Of a stretch of 64,000 bases of DNA, positions 11,747 through 23,432 are shown one piece after another. The notes under the pieces were generated by a model. It had not been told where the DNA came from and did not search any database. It was given only the letters and a program-made list of their open reading frames with translations. Source of the DNA: Clavaria fumosa (lineage: Eukaryota > Basidiomycota > Agaricomycetes > Agaricales > Clavariaceae); NCBI GenBank assembly GCA_951802425.1, contig OX637796.1:2728001-2792000 (forward strand), given 5' to 3'. Both the position numbers and the translations under genes were made by a program. Within the stretch, counting starts at the first letter, position 1. The number at the start of each line of letters is the position of its first letter.

Positions 11747-12664
11747 TCAAGGCTGTATACCGGTCACAGCTTCCAGTCTCCGAACTTCCTGCGCGAGTGC
11801 ATCTCTCCCTTCTTCCAGCCAACGGGTGTACTCAACTGCTCTGAAGAGCACACCGCTTTTTCCCTTGCCACGGCCTTTGCCCCGACTGCCGCTGCCTTTT
11901 GGCCGGCCGCGGGTGGGCATGCCGAGTCCGGGCGGCGAGCCAGCGGGGGCGAGGAGCGCGATGAGTTGGGCATAGCCCTCGCGGATAGCGTTACGACGCT
12001 TCTGCTCGGATAAGATGTGGTTGAGCCGCTTCTGGGGCGTGGAGAGGAGCGTCTTGGTGCGGGGGGTGGGCGCGTTAGTGGTGTCGATGGGCTGGGGCTG
12101 GTTCTGTGGAGGCGGGAGAGGCGAAAAAGTTCCACGCGTTGGAGGGGTAGTTGGAGATGGGAGTTGCACGTCCATGTGGTCCTCCTGATCGCTGGGTGGC
12201 GCGCTTCCGGCTCCGAACTGATGCGAGAGGGATTCTGGTAGGGCCGTGGAGTTGGGCCGGCGGGTTGGCTTGGATGGGTACTGCAGTAACGACGATGGCT
12301 CTTCCAGATTTGAGTGCGGTGATATTCTGATGGAGACTGCGTTTGCGTTCGTCCGCGACGCAGTGCAAGCGGGTGCTGATGGGACTGGTGGGAAGTTTGT
12401 ATAAGACGAGTGGGTCTGTGATTCGTCATAGAAAGGATCCGATACAGCATCGATACCCCAATTGAAGTTGTCGAGAAACCCGAGAAGATCCGTCGTTTCA
12501 GCAGGCGTGAAGAGATCCGCCGACGAAGGTAAAGGGGGCGGGGTGGGCAAAAAGCCGGAGGATGGACGGTCAAAGCTGAAATCAAAATCGGTGAAGGGGA
12601 GTTGAGTCTGCATGTCGCTAGAGAGCGGGGGTGCTAGCGTAGTGGTGGTAGTGTCAGTAGCCAT
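11747..12664 (-). CDS. bHLH transcription factor with a basic AT-hook-like loop
   Basis: A single-exon gene of 305 codons. Residues 1-195 are acidic/Pro/Ser-rich and disordered (for example FTDFDFSFDRPSSGF), compatible with an activation domain. The bHLH lies near residues 205-300: the basic region and helix 1 read KRLNHILSEQKRRNAIREGY, and helix 2 reads VLFRAVEYTRWLEEGRDAL. The E and R of the EQKRR segment are the usual E-box-contacting positions. The EQKRR..I pattern recalls fungal Ino4-type partners, but I would not name it. The loop is unusually long and contains RGRPKGSGSRGKGRGKGKSG, which includes a GRP AT-hook core. It is divergent from the zinc-cluster gene with a 208-bp spacer. Confidence 0.85.
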   Translation of the reverse strand: MATDTTTTTLAPPLSSDMQTQLPFTDFDFSFDRPSSGFLPTPPPLPSSADLFTPAETTDLLGFLDNFNWGIDAVSDPFYDESQTHSSYTNFPPVPSAPACTASRTNANAVSIRISPHSNLEEPSSLLQYPSKPTRRPNSTALPESLSHQFGAGSAPPSDQEDHMDVQLPSPTTPPTRGTFSPLPPPQNQPQPIDTTNAPTPRTKTLLSTPQKRLNHILSEQKRRNAIREGYAQLIALLAPAGSPPGLGMPTRGRPKGSGSRGKGRGKGKSGVLFRAVEYTRWLEEGRDALAQEVRRLEAVTGIQP

Positions 12665-12872
12665 CCTGGACTGGAGCTTTTAAAAGCATTCAGGGAGGGA
12701 GAGCTTGGGAGGGTTAATCAGACGGACACGTGACCAATGACCGGCTAACAATTACATAATAGATTTAATAAAATAAATAATCGGAGTTTGAATCGGCCAC
12801 TACAAATACGACGAAACAACCTTGCCCTCCGTTTCCACCGACCGCCCCCCACGTTGCCGTCCCTCACCCTCC

Positions 12873-13757
12873 ATGTCGGCCGTCATCAATGACTCTGCCC
12901 CGGCCCATGAAGCGGCCCCGCCGTCGATCGACACTCAACAGCTGCAGCCCCTCCAGCACGTCGTATCCAACTCAGACTCTCAGCCCCCTCAACCATCCAC
13001 TTCGCAGAGCCCTGCGGCTTCTGTAAATCCGGACGGCGCCCGTAAGCGTACGTTCATCCACCATTGCTTCACAAACGCATCAGCCGTCGTCCCTGCGTTC
13101 CTCACACAGCCCCCATATGCCAGCTAAAGCCCCCTCGGTCAGACGAGCATGTGTCGCTTGTCACTCCGGCAAAACAAGGTGTAGCGAAGTCCTTCCTTGT
13201 CAGGTGTGATTTTGCTTCTCCATCAACGCGCCAGCTCCATGAGCAAGCTGTGTTGTCTTCTTTTTTTTTTTTTTTTCTCTCTCGGTCTCTGTTGATGGTT
13301 GCCGCTCTCTAGAGCTGCTTGAAACGTGGTCTCGGCGCGTCATGCGCTTATCCAGACCCTGACGCACCACCACCCACTGACCCACATCAAGCACCAAGTA
13401 AGCTTACTTCTCCAACGGTCTTCGTTCAATCAGTCTGAATGTCATTGCTCCTACGTAATCACAGCCACGACCGTAACCACTTTCGCTCCTCCCATCTACC
13501 CTCCCAACCTTTCTCACCAGCAGTACTATGATTACAACGGCGCTTTCACTGGTGCCTCGTCATCCACTTTCAGACCATACAAGCGACCGCGTCCCCTCAC
13601 AGATGACGAAGCGGCTGCTATCACGCGCAACTTCAGCCGCGGCGATTTTTATGTTGGCAGCAGTGCTCCTGTCCGCATCGATCCTCGTCTCCCTGTCCGG
13701 TTGACGCTAGGCGAGGGTGACCACGTCCATTTCACTGTCGGTGAAGCATTGCTCTAA
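12873..13757 (+). CDS. Small Zn(II)2Cys6 zinc-cluster protein
   Basis: The ATG at 12873 (MSAVINDSAPAHEA) opens a Pro/Gln/Ser-rich leader. After an intron with donor GTAAGC near 13040, the second exon reads SVRRACVACHSGKTRCSEVL and ends PCQ. After a second intron containing a long T-tract (13204-13312), the next exon gives SCLKRGLGASCAYPDPDAPP. Together these make a CX2CX6CX5CX2CX8C fungal zinc cluster. The rest is short: FTGASSSTFRPYKRPRPLTD and a terminal LTLGEGDHVHFTVGEALL. The protein is only around 200 residues and lacks the large fungal-specific regulatory domain usual for this class, so it may act as a DNA-binding partner. The target genes are unknown. Confidence 0.78.
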
Positions 13758-14433
13758 TCCTTGCGTGTTGTAACCAACTATCCGTGCTGCTTCTCTGTAT
13801 ACGCGTTCGAGTGTCCTCAGATGTATCTTTGCTGTCTAAGCTACCCTTGGTTTCTATCTTTTGTATTTAATGACGTCGGTGTATGGTATCTCGCTAGATC
13901 GCTGCTCCTCCAAATTACCCTCAGAGCTCTCATTGCACGATCAGGAGTTCATTACGCGAACTGCAACGTTGTCGTTCTCCACATGCCTTCATTTGTAAAA
14001 CTTTTCCCGTTGCCATTGATGAAGAGGTAGCCGCGAGCATTGCGGCACCGCATGGCGGCGGTCGCATGAGGATCGACCCACGTGACATTTGATCGGTCGA
14101 TCATCCGCGCGCGGAAGCAAACTTGGAGGGTGACCGGGCATCAATTGTCGCCGCGCCGCGACAAGGGTGGACGCGCAAGCGCAAGGCAAATTGCAGGGCG
14201 TGGGTGTGCGGATGATACCCCACGCATGATCTCTTATCACCACCGAGGATAAGCGGGGATTATCCGGAGAAAGGAAAGGCCGCCGTGGACCCTCTGATGA
14301 TGATCTTTGGAAGTCGGGCAAATGGCAGCGTGTGTAGTCTGCATTGAGCGACGCATGGGACCTCACCAGAAGAGTAAAGCCACGTTGCGCGAGCGGCTCC
14401 GAGATCATGTGTCCTCGCATTCACAGGCCATGT
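13758..14433. other. Intergenic region between two converging genes
   Basis: The 3' ends of the zinc-cluster gene and sld2 converge here. Open frames on both strands (for example 13761-14030 plus and 13989-14420 minus) show no motif, no family resemblance and no splice logic. I see no RNA gene. Confidence 0.55.
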
Positions 14434-16132
14434 CTACAATGCGCCGACTTCCCATGGAACCCCTTCACCCTCCCATTCGTCCTCATCAGCACTACCTTCT
14501 ACGTCGGAAGTCCACGTCGTCTCGCCAATCCCCCAAATTTCAGCTTCGTAATCTCCTCTCCTGCTACAAGAGAGCAAATTTCTGACGACAACATCGTCTT
14601 TCAAGGTTGTCGATTTCGATTTTGATGGTGAGAGCGCCAGGACGCGATGGAGATTCTCGGGGAGATCAACATCAAAAGCGCCTGGTTCTTCTTGCACCAC
14701 CCCACCCTTTGAGCCTGACGCGCACTCGCGAAGCGCTGTTACGTGCGACAGTATTGAATCCTCGTCGATATCCTCGCCGAGCTGTGAAAAGTCGGGGATG
14801 GCGACATCGTTGTCTGTGAATGACCGGATACGTCGGAACGGATTGATTACTTTGACTTTGTCGGTGTCGTTATTGTCATCTTCGTCCGACGACTCGCCAC
14901 CGTGATCCCCGAGCTTCGCCTTCTTCCGACTTGTGTTTGCGGGCACCTTGTGTTTGCCTTTGCCTTTGTACTTTGAGGTGTTTGGGTCGACAGGGGGCGG
15001 TGACGGACGAAGCAACTGGATGATCGGTACCCGCTGCGCTGCGGAATATGTGTGCCACGAGTCCGCGCTCGTGTCGACATCGCCCAATGTCCGTTTGGAA
15101 GGCTTTCCATTGTCCACTTTGGATGACTCGGATTCGAGGCCATGTGCGTCCTTGGGCGCGAATAGGTCATCCTTTGGAGGTATCCTGGCAGAGAGGAAGA
15201 TGGACTTCCCATTCACGATCTTCCTGTTGCCATCTAGTCCTGTTAGCCAATTCAGACCCGAACTCTTCGTGCGGTCGTTAAATAGAGCCCCGACTGTTTT
15301 TGACCGTGCGAGTGCGTCTCTGCCTGTCCGGCGGGACGAAACAGGGGTGCCTTCATTAAATAGCGACTGAAACGACTTGGTTCCCGCAGCGAGGGGTTTG
15401 ATCGGCGAGTTTTCAAGGACCGACCAGTCCACTTCGTCAGGCTCCTCCTCTTCGCGATCTGCGGCTGGATCTTGGGAGCCCCAGAAGGGAAATGGCTGTG
15501 GGGTGACACGACGGCGCTTCTCTTTATCAGGAGAGGGCGAGACCGGGTCTCCCCGGAGACGCTTGCGGGCACGTGTGATCGGGTCGGAAATAGAGGGAAG
15601 TGAAGGTGTAGTTAAAGAGGCAGCAGCACCAACATGGCGCATTTGAAGGGGTGGAAACAAATCGGGGGATGGGGAACGTCGATCCTGTCTTATCTTCACT
15701 GGCGTGGCGAACGGGTTGGAGGCAGTTCGAGAGGTCGGTTCCGCTCGTTTGCGTCTGTCTTTGCTCGGGGAGAAAGGGTTGAAGCCTTTGGTTGGGGAGG
15801 TCTCTACGACATGTCGTTTGGGTGGCAGGGCTGAGTGACATGGAGGGGTGGTCAATGCGGAACGATCCGCGTCAGCTTCAGGTAGAGCGGCTAACTTGGA
15901 CAGCCTCTTGTACAGCTTGTACTTGTCGGCTTTGGTGCATTCGCAAGGGTGAGTTTGAGGTGTTACACCGCAGTAAGTCAATTATTGGCCAACGTTCGCA
16001 GTTTAGCTAAACGAGCCACATACCGATTTCAGGGTGACCCTTGACGTCCTGCACAGAAGGCACTCGTCCATTCGAGGACTTGAAACTTCGCTCCCATGCT
16101 TTGATTTCTGCCCTGACAGCGGAGAGGTCCAT
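14434..16132 (-). CDS. SLD2: DNA replication regulator Sld2/Drc1
   Basis: Sld2 is phosphorylated by S-CDK and binds Dpb11 to start DNA replication. Exon 1 (16024-16132) reads MDLSAVRAEIKAWERSFKSS followed by NGRVPSVQDVKGHPEI. A 94-nt intron (15930-16023) is removed and exon 2 opens ADKYKLYKRLSKLAALPE. This is the conserved N-terminal Sld2 signature. The remaining roughly 490 residues are disordered and carry many SP/TP sites (SPTKGFNPFSPSKDRR, RRSPSPDLFPPL, LENSPIKPL), as expected for a multisite CDK substrate. The total is 534 residues, within the usual fungal range. The divergent neighbour at 16403 shares a 270-bp promoter. Confidence 0.92.
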
Positions 16133-16402
16133 GAGCACTAAATATTGGGTTCAGCGTCAAATAGTAGGGGCCGGAGCAGGGTCAATCCGTCAAACGCGTG
16201 TGCGCGTGTGTGGCTGTGTGACTGGCGGGGGCCTGCGCCGCGGCCCGGCGGTACATAAAAGGCGTTGATGGTCCATGAGACTCAAACGCTGTCTTGGTTG
16301 CTACCCTGGTTTCTTCCGCCTTTCGTTCTCCATGCGCTTCCCAAGGTTCTTCGTAGCCAAACGTAGCTGCGAACGCCAGCGTTTTTCAAGGACACTAACA
16401 TC
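16133..16402. promoter_or_regulatory. Shared divergent promoter of sld2 and the disordered-protein gene
   Basis: These 270 bp separate the two start codons and must contain both promoters. The part from about 16199 to 16402 occurs again, inverted and with an internal deletion of roughly 25 bp, at 39637-39819 in front of SF3B4. A GT-rich tract (16197-16225) marks the edge of that homology. Confidence 0.7.
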
Positions 16403-18857
16403 ATGATGGAGTTCTCCAACTCGCAAGACGCTTACATCGGCATTGAAGCCGCTCAAGATGTATCTCCCGGCGTCAATCACATTCAAGGTGACGAACCAAG
16501 TGCAGTATTGCCTCGAGGCCATTCGGACATTTCTTATATGGGCTCTGACTCTGACGAGTCAACTTCACCAATGCATCCACGGTCCTGGTACAAACCCCCC
16601 TCTGCCAACCTACTAACGGACCCTGCCTTCTCGTCCGACCCCCGCCTGAATCCCTATGACACATCTGGACCGGAACATCTTCTGCGCCCAGGTGGACAGC
16701 GTCGAACTCGTCTTCCTTCCTACTTACAACCCCAGCAATCAACGCAGCGCGCTGAGCATCCTCAATCACGCCCGCCCAAACACTCACCGAAGCGCCCGAT
16801 AGAGTCTGACACTGTCTACATTATCAAGGCCCCAGGCCGCGAGTCTCCGCAACCGAGACATGATTTGCGTCAATATGGCGGCGTGTATGACGCTCCAACT
16901 CCAATTACTGCGTCGCCCGTCTCTACGTCTCTTCTTTCCGAAGGCTCGTCAGGCTCCCAATCATCTGATTCATCACCTCCCTTTCATGTATATGCCATCC
17001 ACCCTCCTTCACTCACGTATGATTCCTCTGCAATACCTTCTTCCCGAGAAGGCTCTCGTCAGCACAAAGAGCGGCACCACGATGGTGAAGATACGTCGCG
17101 CCATTCTCGCCATCGAGACCGTCGCTCGTCTGGAAAATCGCGAAGGAATGACGCGAAAGATAAGGATTCCCGCGACGACACCGACACCCGTAAAAGACAA
17201 AATGGCGATTATACCAACTCTCCGGACCGTCATTCGCCATCTCCATCGTCCTATGCACACGCCGATACACGTATAGTTCAATACCCTCCTGCATCAGAAA
17301 ACCGTCACCCATCCTCTGTCCTGAATACCAGCGCTGGCGATCAGGTGAACAGGGCACAACGTGATATATCAGAGCAACACCACGCCACGCTTTCATCAGT
17401 TGTAGATCAGATACCCCCGCACAATACCCCTGTGTATGAAGACCGTCGCGACGTTCAACGGGGAGATTATTATGAACGCCATCAACGCAAATACGAAAAC
17501 CGAGATATACATTCCTACCATGACGACGCTCCAATCCAACACTATCGTGGGCCAGCCACTGCAGCGCCGCAATACGACCCACAAAGTAACGAATATGAAC
17601 AGCGAGCCCCTCGCCACTCTCAAAGAGACGATTTTTTCCCAAGAGATCCTGGACGAGCCCATCGCACCCCTGATGATGATGCCTACCACGGCCGCCGGCC
17701 TGTCGACTCTGGGCATGTATCTGCAACTCAGCACCTCCAATATGAACCACCCGTCCATAGCGAGCACTTTTCACACCATCTTGGACGCGAGGATATACCA
17801 CAGCGCGACCAGGACGAGCATGATCGTAATTACGACGGTTCTTATGCCCCAAAGCAGAACAACCGCCCTGCAATGGAGCACAAGCAGGAATTAGCGCCAG
17901 AATTGCATCAGTCTCACTGCCCTCCACTTGCCCACCGCCCTGCGACCGTCGCCCACGACCTTCCCACTCACCCTTACGGGCGACGCAACCTCAACCTTGA
18001 TCGGATTGATGAGCTGGATGAAAGTGACCCATTTAATCTTACTTGGCACAACGCTGGCAGATACGAGGCTATCACATCCTCCGCGCCATCTGTGGTAAGT
18101 ACTACCTCTCAGAGTGGAGTCGCCGAGGCTAAATGTCTTGTTTCAGTCTCAGCCGTACGACCATCGGCGCAATGAGGTGGTCAATGAGACGCTAGTCGGG
18201 GTACAACCAGGACAACTCATGCCGCCATCAGCATATTCGCAGCATCCGCAACATCGCCCACCGCCCCAGCTCCGTTCCGCAGAATCATTGAGTCAGCCCT
18301 CCCAATTCTCGTATCCTCAGGACAATGGTGATGGCGCACATCATCGTCAACGCGTGGCCCAGAGGGAACCTCTGGGTCTTCGTGATGGGAATTATGAAGT
18401 TTCAGAACATCGTCAGGCTCCTGCCTACACTAGCGTCTTGGACACTGCCTCGGACTCACGCTTTCCGCGCTCGCCCCCATCAGAACAAGGCCGATCCCTT
18501 CCATATAGTTCTGACTCCAGCTCGTACTCTAGCAGCGCATATTCAGATTCCTATCGCGGGTCTCATCCACCACGTCAGCACGTCCCGAAGCAACTCACGA
18601 TGCCGCCCCTGCTGCATCAACAGCGGGACCAGCTTGGTCTCCCAGTCGCGTCTTTCGAGCCAAGGGAGCACAAGACAGTTGCTCAACATATTCCGATCGC
18701 TAACCAGGGGAGAAATGTGTTACGGAAGAAGGTGCGCAAAAGCGACCTGCCTCAGGCGCCATTCGACTCGATCGGAGAACCCGTACAGTACGTGGCAGGT
18801 GATGGTGCTTCGAAGAATGTGAGGAATCGTTTGAGTAAGGGGAGAGCTCATGCGTGA
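16403..18857 (+). CDS. Intrinsically disordered Arg/His/Ser/Pro-rich protein, intact copy
   Basis: Two exons (16403-18094 and 18147-18857, GTAAGT donor and TTTCAG acceptor) encode about 800 residues. No globular domain is recognisable. The N-terminus (MMEFSNSQDAYIGIEAAQDV) is followed by long tracts rich in Arg, His, Ser, Asp, Pro and Gln (SRHSRHRDRRSSGKSRRNDA, DDFFPRDPGRAHRTPDDDAY). The C-terminal 60 residues are the best-ordered part: AQHIPIANQGRNVLRKKVRK, then GEPVQYVAGDGASKNVRNRL. The composition would suit an RNA- or chromatin-associated scaffold, but that is inference only. A frameshifted inverted copy lies at 37195-39636, so this is the functional copy of the pair. Confidence 0.82.
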
Positions 18858-18899
18858 ACGTTGCACTAGGTCAGAATTTTCTTTAGAAGCTTTTGAAAC

Positions 18900-19496
18900 T
18901 AGATTCGTGAGGCCGCTTTCCTGCATGCTATAGTAGCGTTGTACTCTAATCCAAACTCTTGTAACCTTTGGGCAATCACTAGTCAGTCAATCCACCTCAT
19001 CGAGCTCCCTTTCCTGACGGTGCCAGCAACGAGGGTGCGTTTGGGATTTTTTTCTGAATTTACATCGCATCTGAGCCACAAAGTCTACGCGGCACGAATG
19101 ACTTGAACTTCAAGGCATGTGCTCGTCCGTCAGATTCAATGACCCATAGCGTAAACATGATATAGTAAGGAAATTTCAGCTCGATGGGATCACTCACATC
19201 AGCACAGTAAAGGGTGCCGTCATCGCCTATACCTGTCCGTTTCCAAGGCAGAGGAAAGAGGGGAGCGGCGGTTCCTGGTCCGAATCTTCCACTACATACG
19301 CCCTCATTGGCCCTCGAGAGCGCTCAGAACAAACAATGAGTGGTATTTATTGCACTGTCGACACACTGCAGACTGGTTGAAGCTATCAAGCTTATGTCAA
19401 GGCCTAGCTTTATGACACAGAGCACTAGCAAGCCGAATAACCCTTTGCACTCGAGCGGCGGAAACAGCTGGCCAAATTTGGCAATTGCATTGCCTG
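18900..19496 (-). other. Unrecognised stretch with short splice-bounded frames, duplicated in block B
   Basis: On the minus strand a frame reads MRAYVVEDSDQEPPLPSFLC and, after possible introns, GIGDDGTLYCAD and ALKFKSFVPRRLCGSDAM, ending near 19060. This could be a tiny gene or the remains of one. Nothing matches a family I know. The same stretch is present, with changes, at about 36532-37130. Confidence 0.3.
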
Positions 19497-19744
19497 ACGG
19501 CTTTCTCATGTCGAGGGCTCAATTGCACGCAGGTACGAATGAAGAAACAGGAACACATGTAGCTACGGGACAGGACTTCAAAAGAAATTCGCCGTCCATT
19601 CGACTAAACCTGCGCTGAATTTATTATTTGTGAGATTGAACTCAGGCTCATCATCGTGGCCTTCATTGGGGCCGTCCGACGTTCTCACTGAGATGAAGAA
19701 GAAGGATTGATTTCTATCGTGGCGACCATTCAAACGGACAGGAC

Positions 19745-20616
19745 TCACGGGAAGCGGCCTATGAAGTTGCCAGGCGGGTCGTACCTGCACACCAGGTAGT
19801 TGGACTCTTGTTTGAAGATGGTGCCGGCCCCACATTTGGCGAGGGCACAAGCGACGTGCTTGCTGCTCTTCCAGACGACCTATCAGACAGCAAAATCAGC
19901 AAGGGCTGTACATGTTTTTTTCGGATAATCATTACCTGAGTGAAGTGACCAGTGCCGTGAGAGAATCCGGGGTGATTGTAGTCGTATTTGGCTGAGAGGT
20001 GGAGGAGATTAAATATGGGTAAGGATGCTAAAATGGGGTTCGATCGCTCACAGGCTTCATCCATCCAAGATTTCATACCATTAGGGAAACCGTAGCCGCC
20101 TCCGGTTCCCGCAGCCTGACGATGTCATGATATTGAGCATGTACTACGGAAGAGTAGTTGACCAGGAATCTCACCAAGTTTTCGCCATAACCGTTACCAT
20201 GGCTGCGAGTAGAGAGATGTTCGAAGGTAAGAATCTAAATAAAGCTATGAAAATACTTGCCTGTGCTCGAACTTGCACTGGTGTGCCCACTGATTCGTTC
20301 CGGGATAAAGGGCATCGCTCCAAGTCACGGGCCCTGCTCCGTAGTGCGCCCTGTACTGGTTGTGCAGCTGCACGACTTGCGTTTTCCAGTCGGCGAAAGC
20401 GGCGGAACCAGTGTCCTCGAGGTTCTTGAAGTCACCGCCGTCGAATGCGAGAGGGAATCCTACAATTTCGCCGGAATCCGGGAGATGAAGAGTTGGCATC
20501 TCGAGCAGGGATACTTCATCATCGTCCATGAAGGTAGGGAAATCGAATGGGAGGACAACGGCGGACGCGAAAGTGGACAAGGCAGCCACGGCGAGGAGAG
20601 AAGTTCGGAACTGCAT
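19745..20616 (-). CDS. Secreted CAP-domain (PR-1/SCP/TAPS) protein
   Basis: The start at 20616 gives a clear signal peptide (MQFRTSLLAVAALSTFASA). After an acidic propeptide-like stretch comes the CAP domain: VVQLHNQYRAHYGAGPVTWS, NQWAHQCKFEHS, HGNGYGENL, then HPGFSHGTGHFTQVVW and SNYLVCRYDPPGNFIGRFP before TGA. The CAP cavity histidines fall in FEHS and GTGHFTQVVW. Such proteins bind sterols or lipids and are often secreted during development or host contact. Four introns are present, and the first uses a GC donor (AG|GCAAGT, intron 20203-20260). The gene lies in the part of block A missing from block B, so it is single copy here. Confidence 0.88.
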
Positions 20617-21528
20617 AGTTGATATGTTTTGCAAAGCAAGATGGAAGGCAAAGGCCTGGAGACCTTGCTGCTTTTATAGATGATCCCCGGCTCAATTGTG
20701 CAACCGCAAATTGAAGTTTAATTCATTCTCTAACACGGAGAAATGATGTGGAAGGACATCCAATTTGATCTTGACGGGGAGGCACTTGTGACGGGACCAT
20801 TCGCTTGATTACGTACCAAGACTAACCAAATTCATCACTGAACAACCTTGGCACTCGCAAGCACGGGCGTGGCTGATGCCCGACGAAGGAGTAAGTGGTA
20901 GGGTTTCGCGGGGATGCACCATAACGTTATATTGAACACAGGAACAACGGAAACTACAAATGGGTTGACGGCTTTTACGCTTACGCCAAGTCGGTCTATG
21001 CGGATCTTTACAACACTAAGTGAAACAATACCCAGACTTGATGCCCCTTGGGGGCAATCTGGGTAATTTCCTTGCCTACGGGCGTTCAGATCTCCCGACT
21101 TCACATTCATTGTAAATTTCGATCTCGGTAAGATCAGAAGTACTCTAAAGAAGTTCCATTCACAAGGTGCAAACGCTGGTTTACAGCTGCCGGAAGTTCG
21201 AACAAATGGGAAATATCAGACCAAAGAATGACACCGCAATGTGGCCAGCCCAGTTGTACTACTAGTTGTAGTCGTCACCGTCGTTTGTGCTCGTGGTCGA
21301 GGAAGAAGAATCGTGTTGAAATTACGGTACGTCAGGCGTGACGACGATGATGACGACGATGATAACGACAATGACGTCGGCGACGACGGTGACAGTAGCT
21401 GCGTCGACATTGGGCAGCGGCTCAGCGTTCTTTTGACTTTATATACCCTGAACAACTTGCTGGCCTCCCACGACAGACGCGTCGCTGTGGCAACCACTAT
21501 ATAAAAGAGTATACAAAACGCGCGACCT
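20617..21528. other. Intergenic region with a GAC/GAT-rich tract
   Basis: Upstream region of the CAP gene and downstream region of the minus-strand gene at 21529. Positions 21338-21400 are an imperfect GACGAT trinucleotide tract, which explains the poly-Asp or poly-Ser translations. A TATATAAAAG lies near 21497. I see no coding gene. Confidence 0.5.
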
Positions 21529-22177
21529 TCAGATTCGCGCCTCTCTGTCTCCGAACACGACCTCGAACCAATCCCCTCGAAGCTTGCTTGTGCCGCAATC
21601 TTGAACGGTGCACTCCATCGTCTTGCCAGTCGTCTGATCACGGAAGCGGATCGTTTGACCTATCAGGTTTGGTCCTGTAGCTGGTTCCGGAAAGAACACG
21701 CGCTCGAGATGTGATGGAAGACGTGGGTCCATCGATCCTGGGTTGCCGGGAAGCACTCTCGTTTGAGGATTCAACCTCTTGTATGTATCGATGCTGAGAT
21801 CAAATAAACAGACGAATGGACGGACAGACAGACGCCCGAAAGCTTCTTAGCGGTTTTCGTCACCTCTTCTCCGTTTGAGTTGCTGGCTCTGCATGACTTC
21901 CAACATGCGAATGCGACCTTGCATAGACTGTTAAAAGTGTCAAATCATCTCCAATGAGTCCATATTGTAAATTTGTAACATACTCGTGCAAATTCTGGGG
22001 CTTCGATTGACAGATTTCATCGCACTTTGCAAAATGCGCTGCTCTTTTCTTCTCGTCTCCAAGAGGAGGTTCAAAGAGCGGGTTCGTAGGATCGCTCATC
22101 CATTCTTCGTACGCTTCGTCGTGAATGGCAATAAAACGGTCGGTAGTTCCTCTTGGAGTCGAACCTGATCCGAGCAC
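21529..22177 (-). CDS. Hypothetical protein, first exon unresolved
   Basis: Three exons read convincingly on the minus strand: TDRFIAIHDEAYEEWMSDPT with DEKKRAAHFAKCDEIC, then a short LEVMQSQQLKRRRG-type exon near 21870-21920, then SMDPRLPSHLERVFFPEPA and TVQDCGTSKLRGDWFEVVF. GT-AG borders are visible between them. I do not recognise a family. The start is unclear because an in-frame stop sits just upstream of the first exon and the nearest ATG (22245) is in another frame. It lies head to head with the truncated WDR23 copy. Confidence 0.5.
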
Positions 22178-22328
22178 TTCTGGTTAAAGGAGAGCATAAC
22201 CGGCCAGCTTCTGAGCCATCTTTCGTGGTCGTTTGACGAGCTCATGATATCACAGTTATCCTAGTGGTATAAAGCAACGCTAAGTGTCAATTATTTGCAA
22301 AACAAGTCTCAGACACGCTATGGGCAGT

Positions 22329-23432
22329 GCAGGAGGAAGTGGCAGAATTTTTGGTGAGTAGACATGCAAGCCCCTACACGATGTAGAATTTCTGCCGGCT
22401 AGTGTACGACCTATTAGCCAATCGCAGAGCAGTCAAGATATATGCACACGACGATGATGTTAACAGTTCCTTTTGGGCTGATACTGCTTCTGGGAACGTT
22501 CTCGTCAGTGCGTCAGACGACACATTCATTAAAGTTTGGTGCGATAAGCATCAGGTTGCTGCCCTCTTTTGTGTTGCTGACCTCATGAACAGCCTGAGGG
22601 ACCGTCGCTCCCTACGAGGAGCCGCAAAGCCCTCTGGAGTCACGTAGTAGGAATCACATGCGTTTCCCCTAAAGGGGGCGATACTTGATATCAAACGGCA
22701 AGGACCAAGCCTTGAAGCTGTGGGACTTACGCAAGATGTGTTCTAGTGAAGCTTTCGAGACCATTTAATTCGAAAGCTACCAACTGCCCTCATTTGACTA
22801 TCGGCAAACCCCTTCTTCGAGCTTGGAGTCGCTAAGTTAGCTTGACGATGATGTCAGGGTCCACGCTTACCCAGAGCACAGGCGTGCTTCGTCCATCCCC
22901 GAGACTGCAGCGTGACGACCTACCGCGGTCATAAAATTGCGCGAACCTTGATACGCTGCTACTTCAGTCCTGCTGAAATGACAGGTTCTCAATATATATA
23001 CTCAGGATCGGCAGACGGTCGAATTCATGTGAGTTTGTTCGCTACCTAGCCAATCGTCTCTCATGTTACGGACAGATTTGGTCGGTGGACGGACAAGTCG
23101 TGCAGACAGATATTGAATAATTCCAAGGCTGTGCCCATGGCGCGCGGTGCCGTCATCGAAGGGACCGCCACCCGCTGCGAGTGCGAGACGTGAGCGCGTG
23201 AGCTGGAGCCCGCAGGTACGCTTTTTCACGTGCTATTCCGGTTGTTTGGACTGACGCGGGGGACAAGGAACACGTCTTGATGAGCGCGGCCAGCGGCGAC
23301 TACTCTTTGCCCGGCCTTGTTGCCAGGCACGAGTGGAAGGGGCTTTCGAAAACCACGCACCAGCTCGAGGATTGGGTGGAGAAGCAGACCTCGGAAGCCG
23401 CAGAACGAACGAGAAGGCCCCAAGGGAGTTGA
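22329..23432 (+). pseudogene. 5'-truncated, frameshifted copy of the DCAF11/WDR23 gene
   Basis: Homology to the intact gene at 41335-43593 begins abruptly at 22329 within the codons for AGGSG, so all N-terminal exons are missing. The copy then has several lesions relative to the intact gene. A 10-nt deletion near 22640 is followed by a TAG stop. There is an extra CCTGA near 22591, a 2-nt insertion near 22890, and an inserted ACAG near 23104 that shifts the frame. The terminal exon is still well conserved (VVWTDAGDKEHVLMSAASGD to the stop at 23430-23432). It is convergent with the agmatinase gene, an arrangement also preserved in block C. Confidence 0.9.

Larger units (their letters stand above)
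16199..19496. repeat. Inverted duplication arm 1 in block A (partner 36532-39819)
   Basis: The reverse complement of this segment occurs at 36532-39819. Homology runs from the sld2-side promoter through the whole disordered-protein gene to a breakpoint after position 19496 (TTGCCTG). In one 60-base comparison (18301-18360 against 37691-37750) I count four differences, all transitions, and there are several 1-6 nt indels elsewhere. Confidence 0.93.

Noticed and set aside
12822..12872. Upstream start for the zinc-cluster protein
   Set aside because: The frame opens with TTG; the first ATG is at 12873.
22329..23432. Block A WDR23 copy as a functional gene
   Set aside because: It lacks the 5' exons and has several frameshifts and an in-frame stop compared with the copy at 41335-43593.
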